The position numbers were made by a program, and so were the translations under genes. The notes beneath the pieces are model-generated. The model searched no databases. It was not told the origin of the DNA and saw only the letters and a list, made by a program, of their open reading frames with translations. Of a DNA stretch of 64,000 nt, positions 1 to 8,580 are shown piece by piece; position 1 is the first letter of the stretch, and each line of letters opens with the position of its first letter. Source of the DNA: a bacterium (GTDB lineage Bacteria; Vulcanimicrobiota; Xenobia; Xenobiales; JADMJV01); assembly GCA_018780265.1 (NCBI GenBank), contig JADMJV010000010.1:26814-90813 (forward strand), written 5' to 3'.

Positions 1-97
1 GCGTATAACGGTCCACCGTCTCCGAAACTGTCGCACCCGGGCCAAGCTTCATCGTCGGGTAGGCTTTCCGGGGAGGCATGCAGGCGACAATCTTCAC
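1..97 (-). CDS. Possible 5' part of a hypothetical gene running off the window start
   Basis: On the minus strand an open frame begins with GTG at 97 (a GGGAAG stretch lies about 8 nt upstream; an in-frame ATG lies at 79) and stays open to base 1. It reads VKIVACMPPRKAYPTMKLGP and onward. It would start just downstream of the terminator that ends the act operon. I do not recognise the product. Only about 32 codons are visible, so it could be a chance open frame. Confidence 0.25.
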   Translation of the reverse strand, partial: MKIVACMPPRKAYPTMKLGPGATVSETVDRYT

Positions 98-180
98 CAG
101 GATATCTTCCCACCCGGCCGCCCGGAAATTCTTGCCAGAATGTAAACCCCGGGTGATATGCTTTCAGTTTTTTTTCAGAA

Positions 181-210
181 AAAAAAGCCCCCGCCTGGGC
201 AGGGACTTTT
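181..210 (-). terminator. Rho-independent terminator of the act operon
   Basis: Read on the minus strand, AAAAGTCCC, a short GC-rich loop and GGGGGCTTTTTT form a stem of about nine pairs (one G-U) followed directly by a T-run. It lies about 20 bases after the stop of the actDE fusion, so it marks the operon end. Confidence 0.75.
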
Positions 211-231
211 CTCACCTCGTTCTAGGCGAAT

Positions 232-1416
232 CTAGTTAGAGTTTTGCAATTTACGCATATGCAGAACAATGCTGGAGATCTCTTCCGGGGTCAACTTGTA
301 ACCGAAGGGGGGCATTTGTCCCTGGCCGCTGTAGATTCGGAAGTAGAAGAAACCGTCGGACTTGCTGGCGTTGTTGTATTTGGTGCCAATGGCCGGGGGC
401 TTGGGGGCGCATACTTCGCCCACCTTGCCGTCCCCGCCGCCCTTGGCGCCGTGGCACTGAGCGCAGTTAATGGTGAACAATTTGTCACCCCGCTCGAGAG
501 CTTCGGCGGTGGGCTTGACGGGATTGACCCAGTCGGCGATTTCTTTATCGACATCGCCCAGGTGATCTTTCAGGGCATACATTTTGGGCATGGTGCCCGT
601 GGCGTCCAGTTTGCTTTTGGCCTCAGCAAACATCTTTTGCGTCTGCGGCATAGCCGTCTTGGCTTCAGCACTCTTATCAAACTGCATCTTGGCCAGATTG
701 GCCTTGTAGTCGTTAAAAAGGTTCTGGTCGCCGGTGACTTCGTAGCCAATCGCGGCCGGAGGGGCCACCGCCTGCTCGACAGCACCGGGCATACGCACAC
801 TTTGCTGGGGCGCAAACTGGGCGGGTGCCTCGGTACCTTTAATAACGTCCTGCTGGCGCATATTAAACTGGGCACAGCCCGTCAAGAAGGTCAGCATCAT
901 GAACATCACCAGGTAAGACACCACCGAGCGGGCCCCCTGGCCTTCGAGCAACTTCATGGCCCGGTCGGCCGAGCGGCCGCCCACGACCAGAGCTACGTAG
1001 CCGATGGCCACCGGCATATCCTCTTCCAGAGGCGGAACCAGCGACCGGTACCGGAATGTCTCCAGAAAGAACATAAAGGTGGTGGTCAGGATAGCCGTGA
1101 TCATTCCGCATTCGTAGGTCACCAGCATGGTGATAGGAATGGGAATGAGTGGATGTCCGTTGGTGGCGGTAACCGGCGCCCATTCGTACTGGGTGTAGGT
1201 CACGAAACTAAAGCCGCACAGCACGGCGAGGGCCCACATACACCGCACCACCGGGCGCAGATTCATGGGGGCGTCCCGATGCGGCGGAATGGGATGTTCG
1301 GGCAGCGGATAGGGACTGCGAATCTCGATCTCCTGGGAGTCGAGACCCTCGTCGATCAGGTGCCTGTGAGCAGCCAGAGCGGTGTAGTGGTCTTCGAATT
1401 CGGCACAGACTCTCAT
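232..1416 (-). CDS. actDE: Alternative complex III subunit ActD fused to lipoprotein cytochrome c ActE
   Basis: Fusion of two subunits of the quinol:cytochrome c oxidoreductase. Numbering from ATG 1416, residues 1-130 resemble ActD (DUF3341): an N-terminal soluble part and two membrane segments near 58-78 and 96-120. A third hydrophobic stretch (about 166-180) ends in the lipobox LTGC, Cys181, which looks like the signal of a separate lipoprotein ActE. The C-terminal half is a mono-heme cytochrome c: CAQCH at 318-322 and a likely Met axial ligand at 368 (QMPPF). ATG 1416 is preferred because AGGA sits 5 nt upstream; a GTG at 1428 overlaps the actC stop. It is the last gene of the operon. The internal lipobox could allow cleavage by signal peptidase II into two proteins; this is inference. 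Confidence 0.88.
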   Translation of the reverse strand: MRVCAEFEDHYTALAAHRHLIDEGLDSQEIEIRSPYPLPEHPIPPHRDAPMNLRPVVRCMWALAVLCGFSFVTYTQYEWAPVTATNGHPLIPIPITMLVTYECGMITAILTTTFMFFLETFRYRSLVPPLEEDMPVAIGYVALVVGGRSADRAMKLLEGQGARSVVSYLVMFMMLTFLTGCAQFNMRQQDVIKGTEAPAQFAPQQSVRMPGAVEQAVAPPAAIGYEVTGDQNLFNDYKANLAKMQFDKSAEAKTAMPQTQKMFAEAKSKLDATGTMPKMYALKDHLGDVDKEIADWVNPVKPTAEALERGDKLFTINCAQCHGAKGGGDGKVGEVCAPKPPAIGTKYNNASKSDGFFYFRIYSGQGQMPPFGYKLTPEEISSIVLHMRKLQNSN

Positions 1417-1424
1417 AGTGTTCC

Positions 1425-2825
1425 TCACTCACCCGACTGGAAGTAGTTGACTTTGACGCCAGCCACTTCACGCTCAATTTGACGAGACTTGGTCTCGGCC
1501 AGTTCCCAATACGGGAGAATTGGGAAGATTCGGCAGAAGGTGGTCAGGCCACCGATAACCCAGCCAAAAGTCCCCAACACGATCACCAACTCGGTAGGAC
1601 TGATCGCGTAGGGAAGCACGTTGAAGTTCAGCTTGTTGTAGGTCTCCAGACCCGGGATAATGATGACCACGCGCTCGAGATACATACAGATGTTGACGAT
1701 AATCGACAGGATGAACATCGGATAGATGCTGCGTCGGAACTCGATGAAGGCCAGGCACATCAGCGGCACCACGAAGTTGCCGATGACCAACATCCACCAA
1801 TGAGGCGCGTAAGCGCCAAAGGCATTGTAGTAGAGGTAGTCCATTTTGTCGGCCTTGTGGGCGTAGTAGGCGGGCAAGAAGTCGTTGAAGAAGAGGTAGG
1901 CCCAGGCCAATCCCAGCACAAGCCAGACACGGCCCAGCATATCGAAATGAACCTGAGTGATCAACAGTCGGAAGCTTGGATAAGTCCACAGCAGGATGCA
2001 CAGCATCGTAAACACGGCGGCCGTGCCTGAGTAGAGAGCGCCCACGAAGAAGATGGGACCGAAGACCTCAGAGTGCCAACCGGGTACCACCTGCATTGCG
2101 AAGTCCCAAGATACGATGGTGTGCACCGAGATAACCACCGGCAGAATGATGACCGAGTAAAGGGCGGCAGCCTCTTTGACTCGCTTCCATTCTTCGGCCG
2201 TGCCGCGCCAACCCCAACTGAGCAGGGTGTAGAGCGTTCTCAGCCAGCCTTTCATACGAGGACGGGCGATACCCAGGTCGGGCACCATGGTCACGTAGAG
2301 GAAGATGACCGATCCGGTCAGGTAGGTCGAGATGGCAAACACGTCCCAGACCAACATACTTTTGAAGTTGGGCCAGAGCAGTCGGTGATTGGGGAAGGGC
2401 AAACAGTAGTAGGCCACTTCGGTGCGCCCCACGTGGATGAGGGGGAACGAGGCGGCCGCTGGCAGGGTGAACAGAGTGATCACCTCGGCGACTCGGGTCA
2501 CCGCTGACTTCCACTCGGCGCCGCACAGTCGCAGCAGAGCGGAAATCAGTGCGCCAGCGTGGGCCACGCCAATCCAAAAAACGAAGGTGATAATGAAGTA
2601 GCCCCAATAGTTGGGAAGGTGCAGCCCGGTTACCCAGAAGCCGCAGAATACCTGACGCGCAAAAGCCACGCCAGCGGCCAGCACCAGCATCACACAGAAG
2701 GCGATCACCAGATTGCTGCGCATCCCGGAGCGACCGATGGGCTCAAAGGAGGCATTGTAGATCTCCGGGATGGAGACCTCCGCTGCCCGGAAATTTAGAT
2801 TCTCATGATGGCCGGCTTCGCTCAT
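1425..2825 (-). CDS. actC: Alternative complex III membrane subunit ActC (NrfD/PsrC family)
   Basis: About 466 residues of polytopic membrane protein of the NrfD/PsrC type, the quinol-binding membrane anchor of alternative complex III. About ten hydrophobic segments are visible, starting with one near residues 30-55 (SNLVIAFCVMLVLAAGVAFA). ATG 2825 is chosen because GGAGGG lies 5 nt upstream; an ATG 12 nt earlier lacks such a site. It follows actB2 by about 25 nt and abuts the actDE start. Only this one NrfD-type subunit is present; the usual second paralogue, ActF, is absent from the operon. Confidence 0.92.
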   Translation of the reverse strand: MSEAGHHENLNFRAAEVSIPEIYNASFEPIGRSGMRSNLVIAFCVMLVLAAGVAFARQVFCGFWVTGLHLPNYWGYFIITFVFWIGVAHAGALISALLRLCGAEWKSAVTRVAEVITLFTLPAAASFPLIHVGRTEVAYYCLPFPNHRLLWPNFKSMLVWDVFAISTYLTGSVIFLYVTMVPDLGIARPRMKGWLRTLYTLLSWGWRGTAEEWKRVKEAAALYSVIILPVVISVHTIVSWDFAMQVVPGWHSEVFGPIFFVGALYSGTAAVFTMLCILLWTYPSFRLLITQVHFDMLGRVWLVLGLAWAYLFFNDFLPAYYAHKADKMDYLYYNAFGAYAPHWWMLVIGNFVVPLMCLAFIEFRRSIYPMFILSIIVNICMYLERVVIIIPGLETYNKLNFNVLPYAISPTELVIVLGTFGWVIGGLTTFCRIFPILPYWELAETKSRQIEREVAGVKVNYFQSGE

Positions 2826-2850
2826 GAAACCCTCCATAACATTACGCTTC

Positions 2851-3597
2851 TCACAGTGCTCCTAGGGCCTCCGCAGTCTTCTGCGGACGCAGATAAATGA
2901 CGTTGGGCGCGGAGTGATACTCGATGGCGCCGATGCGATAGGTCCGCTCCGACTCCGTCTTGATCAACTTGGAGACCACGCTGTTATCGTCGTTCAAGTT
3001 GCCAAACAACAGCGCGCCCGAAGGACAGGCCTGCACGCAGGCCGTGCGCAGTTGACCATCCTCAGTCGGCACCTTATTGACCTTAACGTCGAGGTCGGCG
3101 CGACGGATTCGCTGCACGCAGAAGGTGCATTTCTCCATAACGCCCTCGTTGCGCACGGTCACGTCTGGATTGAGTAGATTGCACATCGACTCGGGCCATT
3201 TGGGCTGCACAAAGTTGAACATACGCACATGATAAGGACAGTTGGTGCCGCACAGACGTGTGCCCACACAACGGTTGTAAATCTGGCCATTGAGGCCGTC
3301 GTGCGTACCCACCGAGGCAAATACAGGACAAACCGATTCGCAAGGCGCCGTGCCGCATTGCTGACAGAGCATAGGCACAAACATCGTCTGTACGTCGGGA
3401 TACTCCCCGTGGAACATGCGCTCGATGCGAATCCAATCCATCATGCGCCCCATGGCGCTCGCCTCCGCACCTACGGTGGCGATATTGTTTTCCGAGCGGC
3501 AGGCCACCACGCAAGCTTTGCAGCCCGTGCAGCGATCTGCATCCACTACCATCCCCCACTGAACCACACCCCAAGGGGGCTTCTCGGTACCAGCCAT
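2851..3597 (-). CDS. actB2: Alternative complex III iron-sulfur subunit (ActB C-terminal part as a separate gene)
   Basis: 248-residue ferredoxin-type subunit that passes electrons from the quinol site. Cysteine groups are visible in order: CTGCKACVVAC, CQQCGTAPCESVC, CVGTRLCGTNC, CTFC and CVQAC, fifteen cysteines in all, which fits three [4Fe-4S] and one [3Fe-4S] cluster as known for ActB. In the characterised complexes this domain is fused to the molybdopterin-like part; here it is its own gene. ATG 3597 has AGGAG 6 nt upstream. It lies 33 nt downstream of actB1 and needs that partner for function. Confidence 0.92.
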   Translation of the reverse strand: MAGTEKPPWGVVQWGMVVDADRCTGCKACVVACRSENNIATVGAEASAMGRMMDWIRIERMFHGEYPDVQTMFVPMLCQQCGTAPCESVCPVFASVGTHDGLNGQIYNRCVGTRLCGTNCPYHVRMFNFVQPKWPESMCNLLNPDVTVRNEGVMEKCTFCVQRIRRADLDVKVNKVPTEDGQLRTACVQACPSGALLFGNLNDDNSVVSKLIKTESERTYRIGAIEYHSAPNVIYLRPQKTAEALGAL

Positions 3598-3630
3598 ACT
3601 GTCTCCTTCTCGAGCGCTTTCGATAAATTA

Positions 3631-5886
3631 CTAAAAAGGTAGGATCTCGCGCGGCAGGTTAAACACGCGAATATCCATTGCGGTGATCATTTCCGTCTTG
3701 TTGAGCTTTTCGATCTTGGCGACTTTATGACCAACCCACCTGGGTTCCCCGGCGTTGGTCATCTCGCCCTTGACCCGGCTCAACGGATTGATGCCGCCTT
3801 TGCCATAATTGGCATTCGTATAACCGTAGCGGCCAAAAGCTTTGCTGCCCAGACCGAAATTCAGCCCGGACCAACCGCTGAAGTCAGGGTTTTCTTGACC
3901 TACCGGAATGCCGATAGCATCTGGATGCAGCGAAGGCATCGGGAAGGCCGGCCCCACGATGGGCTCGGCGACACCCTCCAGGGTGACGCTGATCACATCG
4001 TGACGCTCAATCTTCTTCTCTGCGGCCACCGTGCTGTTGATCTCGATCCAGGGACCCCACACCACGGTGGTGATTGGATCGGGAAGCTCCTGCATCCAGG
4101 GGCGGTTACCCAGGCTGCCGTCCTTCAGGGAGAGGGTAGCGAAGGGCACCAGCACGGGACCCGTGGCGACATTTTCGGTCCAGGCCGAAACACTGGCGGC
4201 CTCGATGTTCTCGTAAGGGTTAACACCGGCGGGCAACTTGCCAGGGTCGGCCAGCAGCGGCGGCGGCGTCAGAGTTCGATGCTTGTAAATATCCCAGTCG
4301 AGACTCTCGGCTTGAAACGAGCCGCCACGAGCCAACATGGTTTCCCAAACGCCTTCGGCGGCATCGCCCTTGATAAGGTCGCGAAAGGTCTTTCCTTTGG
4401 CAGCACCGACCGCCGCACCCTCGGGCACGACACCGAGCGAGATAGGGTCCCCCACCTTGACCGCAGCCAAGATGTCGCCCAGCGAACGGGCACCCGACCA
4501 CAACGAGGTGATAGCAGGTTGCTGCACGTTATACACGTCCAGATCGGCACCGGTGATGCGCTGATCGCCAAAGTCCTCGATCCAGTTGTAAATCGGCACA
4601 ACCGTCTTGGCCAGGGCCGTAGTCTGATTGGCAAACGTGGAAAAGGCAGTCAGAGTGCCGCCCTTCTTGAGCAGTTCAGCCGGATTGAGCGAACTGGGCA
4701 AAAGCGGAACCACGTCCACATCAAAGGTCCAGATGGCGGCGCAGTTGTTACTTTCCAGATGCTTGATCGCCCCTTGAGTATTGACCACCAGATCCTTGGG
4801 CACGCCGCCTTTGACGCCCAGCACATTTTCTGGCTCGAAAGTCTTGATCGTGCCGGTCAACAATTTTTGCAGCGCATGAATCACCCACACCGACTCAACT
4901 CCGTTGGAATAGTTGCCGGCATCACTGTCGGCAATCACCAGCGGGTTCTTGGCAGCGCCCAGGCGAACGGCCAGCTTTTCAATCAGCCCGGCATCCAGAC
5001 CGGTAACTTCGGCCACCTTTTCCAAGGAAACGGCTTTAGCCCAGGCCGGCCAGGGGCCTTTGCCTTTGGCCGCCAGCAAATTGCCAACCGCCAGTGCGAC
5101 CCAGCCTTCGCTACCCGGTCGAACCGACAACCAGCGGTCCGAATTGGCCGCGGTCATATTGATACGACTGGACACAGACACCAGTGTGCCGCGCTCTCGC
5201 CCCTTGCCCTGGCGGAACTGCCCGTAGCCCCAATTGGCGTAAACGCTATTGTGCCCCAGGCTCAACAGGTCGCCCCCGAAAGTGACCACATAGTCGGCCT
5301 TCTCCAATTGATAGTGGGGCAGTTCGGCCTTGCCAGTGAGCGACTTGACAACCTGGCGCTCGGCCCAACGACTGGGATAATCCAAGACCCAAATCTTGCC
5401 GCCCACCTCTTTGGCCAGTTCGACCATCAGGCCGCCCAGCGTACCCTTGAGATGATGGGTCACGAAGAGAGGCTGTTTGTCGGCCAGACTTTTGGTTTTA
5501 TCCAGAGCGCTGGCGTAAAACTTGCCCCAATCCCTCTCCAGCACGGTACCCTTGGCATCCGCGATGTCATTGAGACGGCTGGGATGGTAGGCCACCTGCA
5601 GAGACGACTGGCCGCGGGCACAGACCTTGCCGCGACTGAGGGGATGTTCGGGAATGCCGTCCACCTTGATGGCGCGACCGTCCGTGGTCTTGATAGCCAC
5701 CCCGCAGCCACCACTACACTCGCCACAAGTAGTGGCCCAGTAGAGAGGCTGGCCAGGCAAACGATATTCGGGCATCTGGTATTGCGACACCAGATGATGC
5801 TCAACATTGCGCTGACAGGCAGTGAGAGCCACTGAGGCCCCCGTCAGCAGTCCGCACTTTAGAAAATTACGACGTGATAGTGACAC
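3631..5886 (-). CDS. actB1: Alternative complex III molybdopterin-oxidoreductase-like subunit (ActB N-terminal part)
   Basis: 751 residues, starting with GTG 5886 behind GGAGG at 5 nt. The N-terminus SRRNFLKCGLLTGASVALTAC is a twin-arginine signal ending in a lipobox-like LTAC, so the protein is probably exported folded and placed on the periplasmic side. It belongs to the molybdopterin oxidoreductase superfamily, but in alternative complex III this domain is known to lack molybdenum. A CGECSGGC group followed some 27 residues later by CARG preserves the cysteine pattern that binds an FeS cluster in the true enzymes, which is worth noting. Between actA (12 nt gap) and actB2. Confidence 0.9.
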   Translation of the reverse strand: MSLSRRNFLKCGLLTGASVALTACQRNVEHHLVSQYQMPEYRLPGQPLYWATTCGECSGGCGVAIKTTDGRAIKVDGIPEHPLSRGKVCARGQSSLQVAYHPSRLNDIADAKGTVLERDWGKFYASALDKTKSLADKQPLFVTHHLKGTLGGLMVELAKEVGGKIWVLDYPSRWAERQVVKSLTGKAELPHYQLEKADYVVTFGGDLLSLGHNSVYANWGYGQFRQGKGRERGTLVSVSSRINMTAANSDRWLSVRPGSEGWVALAVGNLLAAKGKGPWPAWAKAVSLEKVAEVTGLDAGLIEKLAVRLGAAKNPLVIADSDAGNYSNGVESVWVIHALQKLLTGTIKTFEPENVLGVKGGVPKDLVVNTQGAIKHLESNNCAAIWTFDVDVVPLLPSSLNPAELLKKGGTLTAFSTFANQTTALAKTVVPIYNWIEDFGDQRITGADLDVYNVQQPAITSLWSGARSLGDILAAVKVGDPISLGVVPEGAAVGAAKGKTFRDLIKGDAAEGVWETMLARGGSFQAESLDWDIYKHRTLTPPPLLADPGKLPAGVNPYENIEAASVSAWTENVATGPVLVPFATLSLKDGSLGNRPWMQELPDPITTVVWGPWIEINSTVAAEKKIERHDVISVTLEGVAEPIVGPAFPMPSLHPDAIGIPVGQENPDFSGWSGLNFGLGSKAFGRYGYTNANYGKGGINPLSRVKGEMTNAGEPRWVGHKVAKIEKLNKTEMITAMDIRVFNLPREILPF

Positions 5887-5898
5887 AGATTCCTCCGC

Positions 5899-6447
5899 CT
5901 AGTAGTGACAAACCGTACAGTCTACGGGGGCATTTTTCGCGCGATGACAGCTGACACACCAGCCCATATGTGGGACCTGGTTCATCTTGACCACCTGCAT
6001 CTCTTCCACCTTACCGTGACACTCCACACACTGGAGACCGGCATTGATGTGAGCACGGTGGGGAAACTTGACATGCTCAGGCATGTCGTAGACTTTGTAC
6101 CAATTGATTTCTTTCTTTTGCTCCACATACTCTTTCAGGAGCTTCTGGACGTTGGGGCGCTCAATGACAGGCTCTTTGTTCGAGCCAACACCCGTCAGAT
6201 TCTGGTGACAAGACCAGCAATCCGAAATCGACGGCACACCCGCCGAACTTCCCTTGTCCGTACCTCGATGGCAATACTTGCAATCGATCTGGCGGGTACC
6301 CGCGTGCAACTTGTGATTAAAGGGAAAGGGCTGAGGTTTGACGCGCCAACTAAATTCGTAGACCCCGATAGAAGACACTATCAGGATTACGGGAGCCGAC
6401 AGGACCAGCAACCGTATGCTGGCCAAAAGTTTGTGTTCAGGTGCCAT
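5899..6447 (-). CDS. actA: Alternative complex III pentaheme cytochrome c subunit ActA
   Basis: First gene of the operon, 182 residues. One N-terminal membrane segment (about 7-30) anchors a periplasmic domain with five c-type heme sites: CKYCH, CWSCH, CVECH, CVSCH and the C-terminal CTVCH. Five hemes and this size match ActA, which accepts electrons from the FeS subunit. ATG 6447 is preceded by GAGGAG at about 5 nt. A TATAGA element lies close upstream on the minus strand and could be the -10 box, without a convincing -35. Confidence 0.93.
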   Translation of the reverse strand: MAPEHKLLASIRLLVLSAPVILIVSSIGVYEFSWRVKPQPFPFNHKLHAGTRQIDCKYCHRGTDKGSSAGVPSISDCWSCHQNLTGVGSNKEPVIERPNVQKLLKEYVEQKKEINWYKVYDMPEHVKFPHRAHINAGLQCVECHGKVEEMQVVKMNQVPHMGWCVSCHRAKNAPVDCTVCHY

Positions 6448-6572
6448 TCTGCTCCTCGACTTCTATACTGTTACTCGATCTCTCCGCCCCAGAAGAGACT
6501 TTGTGAAAAATTTCTCAAGGCCCTTTTACAAGATGCCCTTGACTCCTTCTAGCCTGAAAAGTTCACCTCAAC

Positions 6573-6589
6573 TTGAGTTTTTTACTCAA
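6573..6589 (-). other. Small hairpin between fumC and actA
   Basis: TTGAGT and ACTCAA form a 6-bp stem around a five-base loop, 15-31 nt after the fumC stop. There is no T-run on the minus strand, so it is at best a weak terminator. Adjacent bases (CTCAACTTGAGTT) resemble a palindrome found upstream of moxR at 31768. Confidence 0.3.
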
Positions 6590-6603
6590 AATTACCACTC
6601 GAT

Positions 6604-8010
6604 TCACACGCCAGGGGAGCACATTTTTAGGGGCTGAACGGCCTCGTCAAACTGGGCTTCACTGAGCAAGTTGAGTTCCAGGCACACCTGCTTCAGGTTC
6701 TTGCGCTCTTTGTGAGCGGTTTTGGCCACTTTGGCGGCCTGATCGTAGCCGATCATGGGCGCCAGGGCCGTTACCAGCATCAAGGAGTCACCCACATACC
6801 CCGCAATTTTTTCCTGATCGGCCTCAATGCCAACCGCACAATAGTCGGCAAAGGACCGACAGGTGTCGCTGAGCAGTCGCACCGAGTGCAGAAAGTTGTG
6901 AATCATCACCGGCTTAAAGACATTCAGTTCGAAGTTGCCCTGGGACCCGGCAAAACCGATGGCAGCATCGTTGCCCATCACCTGAACAGCCACCATGGTC
7001 ATGGCCTCGGACTGGGTGGGATTGACCTTGCCCGGCATAATCGACGAGCCCGGCTCGTTTTCGGGAATGGTCAGTTCGCCCAGGCCGCAACGCGGACCGG
7101 AAGCCAACCAGCGCACATCGTTAGCGATTTTCATCAAAGAACTGGCCAGTGTCTTGAGGGCCCCGCTGGCCATCACCAACGGGTCGTGACTGGCCAGGGC
7201 GGCGAATTTGTTGGGGGCCGTCACAAAAGGCAACCCCGTCAGTTGGGCGATGCGGGCCGCCACCTTGGCAGCAAAATCGGGGTGTGCATTCAGCCCCGTG
7301 CCTACTGCGGTTCCACCGGCGGCCAGTTCCAGAAGATGGGGCAAGACCATTTGCAGCCGCTCCAGGTCCTGGTCGAGCATGGCCACATAGCCAGAAAACT
7401 CTTGACCGAGCGTGAGAGGTACCGCGTCTTGCAAATGGGTGCGCCCGATTTTGACGATGCCCTCAAAACGCGTCTGCTTTTCCTGGAGCACATCGCGCAA
7501 GTGAGTCAGGGCCGGTTTCAGTCGCTTCTCCACTTCTTCCACGGCGGCGATGTGCATTGCGGTGGGGAAAGTGTCGTTGGAGGACTGCGACATGTTTACG
7601 TGATCATTAGGATGGACAGGCTTCTTGCTGCCCATCTGTCCGCCGCTCATTTCGATAGCGCGGTTCGAGATGACCTCATTGGTATTCATATTCGTCTGAG
7701 TACCGCTACCCGTTTGCCAGATACGCAGAGGAAAATGCCCGTCCAATTTGTTCTCAATCACTTCCTGGGCGGCCTGGCAGATCAACTCGGCCAACTCCGG
7801 CTTCAGTAAGCCAAGGTCGCGGTTGACTTCGGCCGCCGAGCGCTTGAGCAGGCCAAAGGCCCGAATCAGGACTGACGGCATCGTGTCGTCGCCGATGGCA
7901 AAATATTTCAGAGATCGCTGGGTTTGCGCCCCCCAGTAGCGGTCGGACGACACTTCGATCGTGCCCATCGTGTCCGACTCCAGACGTGCGTTTGCTGCTT
8001 CTACACTCAC
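6604..8010 (-). CDS. fumC: Class II fumarate hydratase
   Basis: Converts fumarate and L-malate in the TCA cycle. 468 residues, normal length for class II. The start is near-canonical for the family ([13 protein letters not shown]), and the superfamily signature [11 protein letters not shown] is intact, as is the active-site region [13 protein letters not shown]. The start is taken as GTG 8010 because AGGAGG lies 5 nt upstream; an upstream ATG (8058) would add 16 arginine-rich residues not expected in the family. It is transcribed in the same direction as the act operon but separated from it by about 155 nt. Confidence 0.95.
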   Translation of the reverse strand: MSVEAANARLESDTMGTIEVSSDRYWGAQTQRSLKYFAIGDDTMPSVLIRAFGLLKRSAAEVNRDLGLLKPELAELICQAAQEVIENKLDGHFPLRIWQTGSGTQTNMNTNEVISNRAIEMSGGQMGSKKPVHPNDHVNMSQSSNDTFPTAMHIAAVEEVEKRLKPALTHLRDVLQEKQTRFEGIVKIGRTHLQDAVPLTLGQEFSGYVAMLDQDLERLQMVLPHLLELAAGGTAVGTGLNAHPDFAAKVAARIAQLTGLPFVTAPNKFAALASHDPLVMASGALKTLASSLMKIANDVRWLASGPRCGLGELTIPENEPGSSIMPGKVNPTQSEAMTMVAVQVMGNDAAIGFAGSQGNFELNVFKPVMIHNFLHSVRLLSDTCRSFADYCAVGIEADQEKIAGYVGDSLMLVTALAPMIGYDQAAKVAKTAHKERKNLKQVCLELNLLSEAQFDEAVQPLKMCSPGV

Positions 8011-8093
8011 AGGGCCTCCTAGGATAGGTTGGCCGCGCCTTCTTTTTCGAAGGTTCAACTCCTACTCGAAAAGGAGGAGCTATGGTTAGTGTT

Positions 8094-8103
8094 GAGTATA
8101 CTC
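8094..8103 (+). promoter_or_regulatory. Palindrome GAGTATACTC containing a -10-like hexamer
   Basis: A perfect 10-bp palindrome whose centre reads TATACT (8097-8102), a good -10 box. Transcription would begin at about 8109-8110, exactly at the ATG of the next gene, which would make that mRNA leaderless. No clear -35 box is present. Confidence 0.3.
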
Positions 8104-8109
8104 TAACCC

Positions 8110-8562
8110 ATGATGACTACTATGGACGAATCGATACTCAATCATTTCGGGGACGAATATCAAGGATTTCCCCTCAAGCTAAAGGCCCTCAGTGACCAAC
8201 AATGGCTGATTGTGCTGCAAGCCGCTCCCGCCTGTCGCCTTCGCCTCAGCGCCGAAAGTGATTTGACCAAGCAACTCGACAGCATGGGTCTTTCCGATGA
8301 AACCAAAATCGGTGACCCCATTCTGGACGAGGCTTACCTGATTCGAGCCGACAGTGCCGAAGCCCGCGAATTGCTGCGTCAGCCCGAAGTACTGGAGGCA
8401 CTCCACCAGTTGACCCCCTTCCTGGAACTGGAATTGACCCACAAGGAATACCGCCTGATTCGTGATGGAGTCTCGCCCACTCCGGCCTCGATCGAGAATG
8501 TATTGGGGCCGCTGTACCAATTGGTCAAAGCCACCTTGAAGCCGGAGGGGTCTCAAGAGTAG
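8110..8562 (+). CDS. Hypothetical protein, DUF3137-like pattern
   Basis: 150-residue soluble protein without signal or membrane segment. The stretch TKIGDPILDEAYLI followed by a hydrophobic helix with LLRQPEVLEAL resembles the TGDPxFDxxF pattern seen in DUF3137-like hypothetical proteins; I give this as resemblance only. The ATG at 8110 has no ribosome binding site, while a perfect AGGAGG (8073-8078) precedes another ATG at 8082 in a different frame that opens only 37 codons (to 8195). So either the transcript is leaderless, or 8082 is a leader peptide, or a frame error exists. It precedes the M13 peptidase by 18 nt. Confidence 0.6.
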   Translation: MMTTMDESILNHFGDEYQGFPLKLKALSDQQWLIVLQAAPACRLRLSAESDLTKQLDSMGLSDETKIGDPILDEAYLIRADSAEARELLRQPEVLEALHQLTPFLELELTHKEYRLIRDGVSPTPASIENVLGPLYQLVKATLKPEGSQE

Positions 8563-8580
8563 AGCGCGAACGCGGGCTCT

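Noticed and set aside
244..1446. A 400-codon plus-strand frame antisense to actDE
   Set aside because: No protein-like pattern, while the minus strand has clear heme and membrane motifs.
3727..5835. A 702-codon open frame on the plus strand antisense to actB1
   Set aside because: It has low-complexity His/Gln/Arg-rich translation and lies fully opposite a well supported gene; such mirror frames are common in GC-rich DNA.
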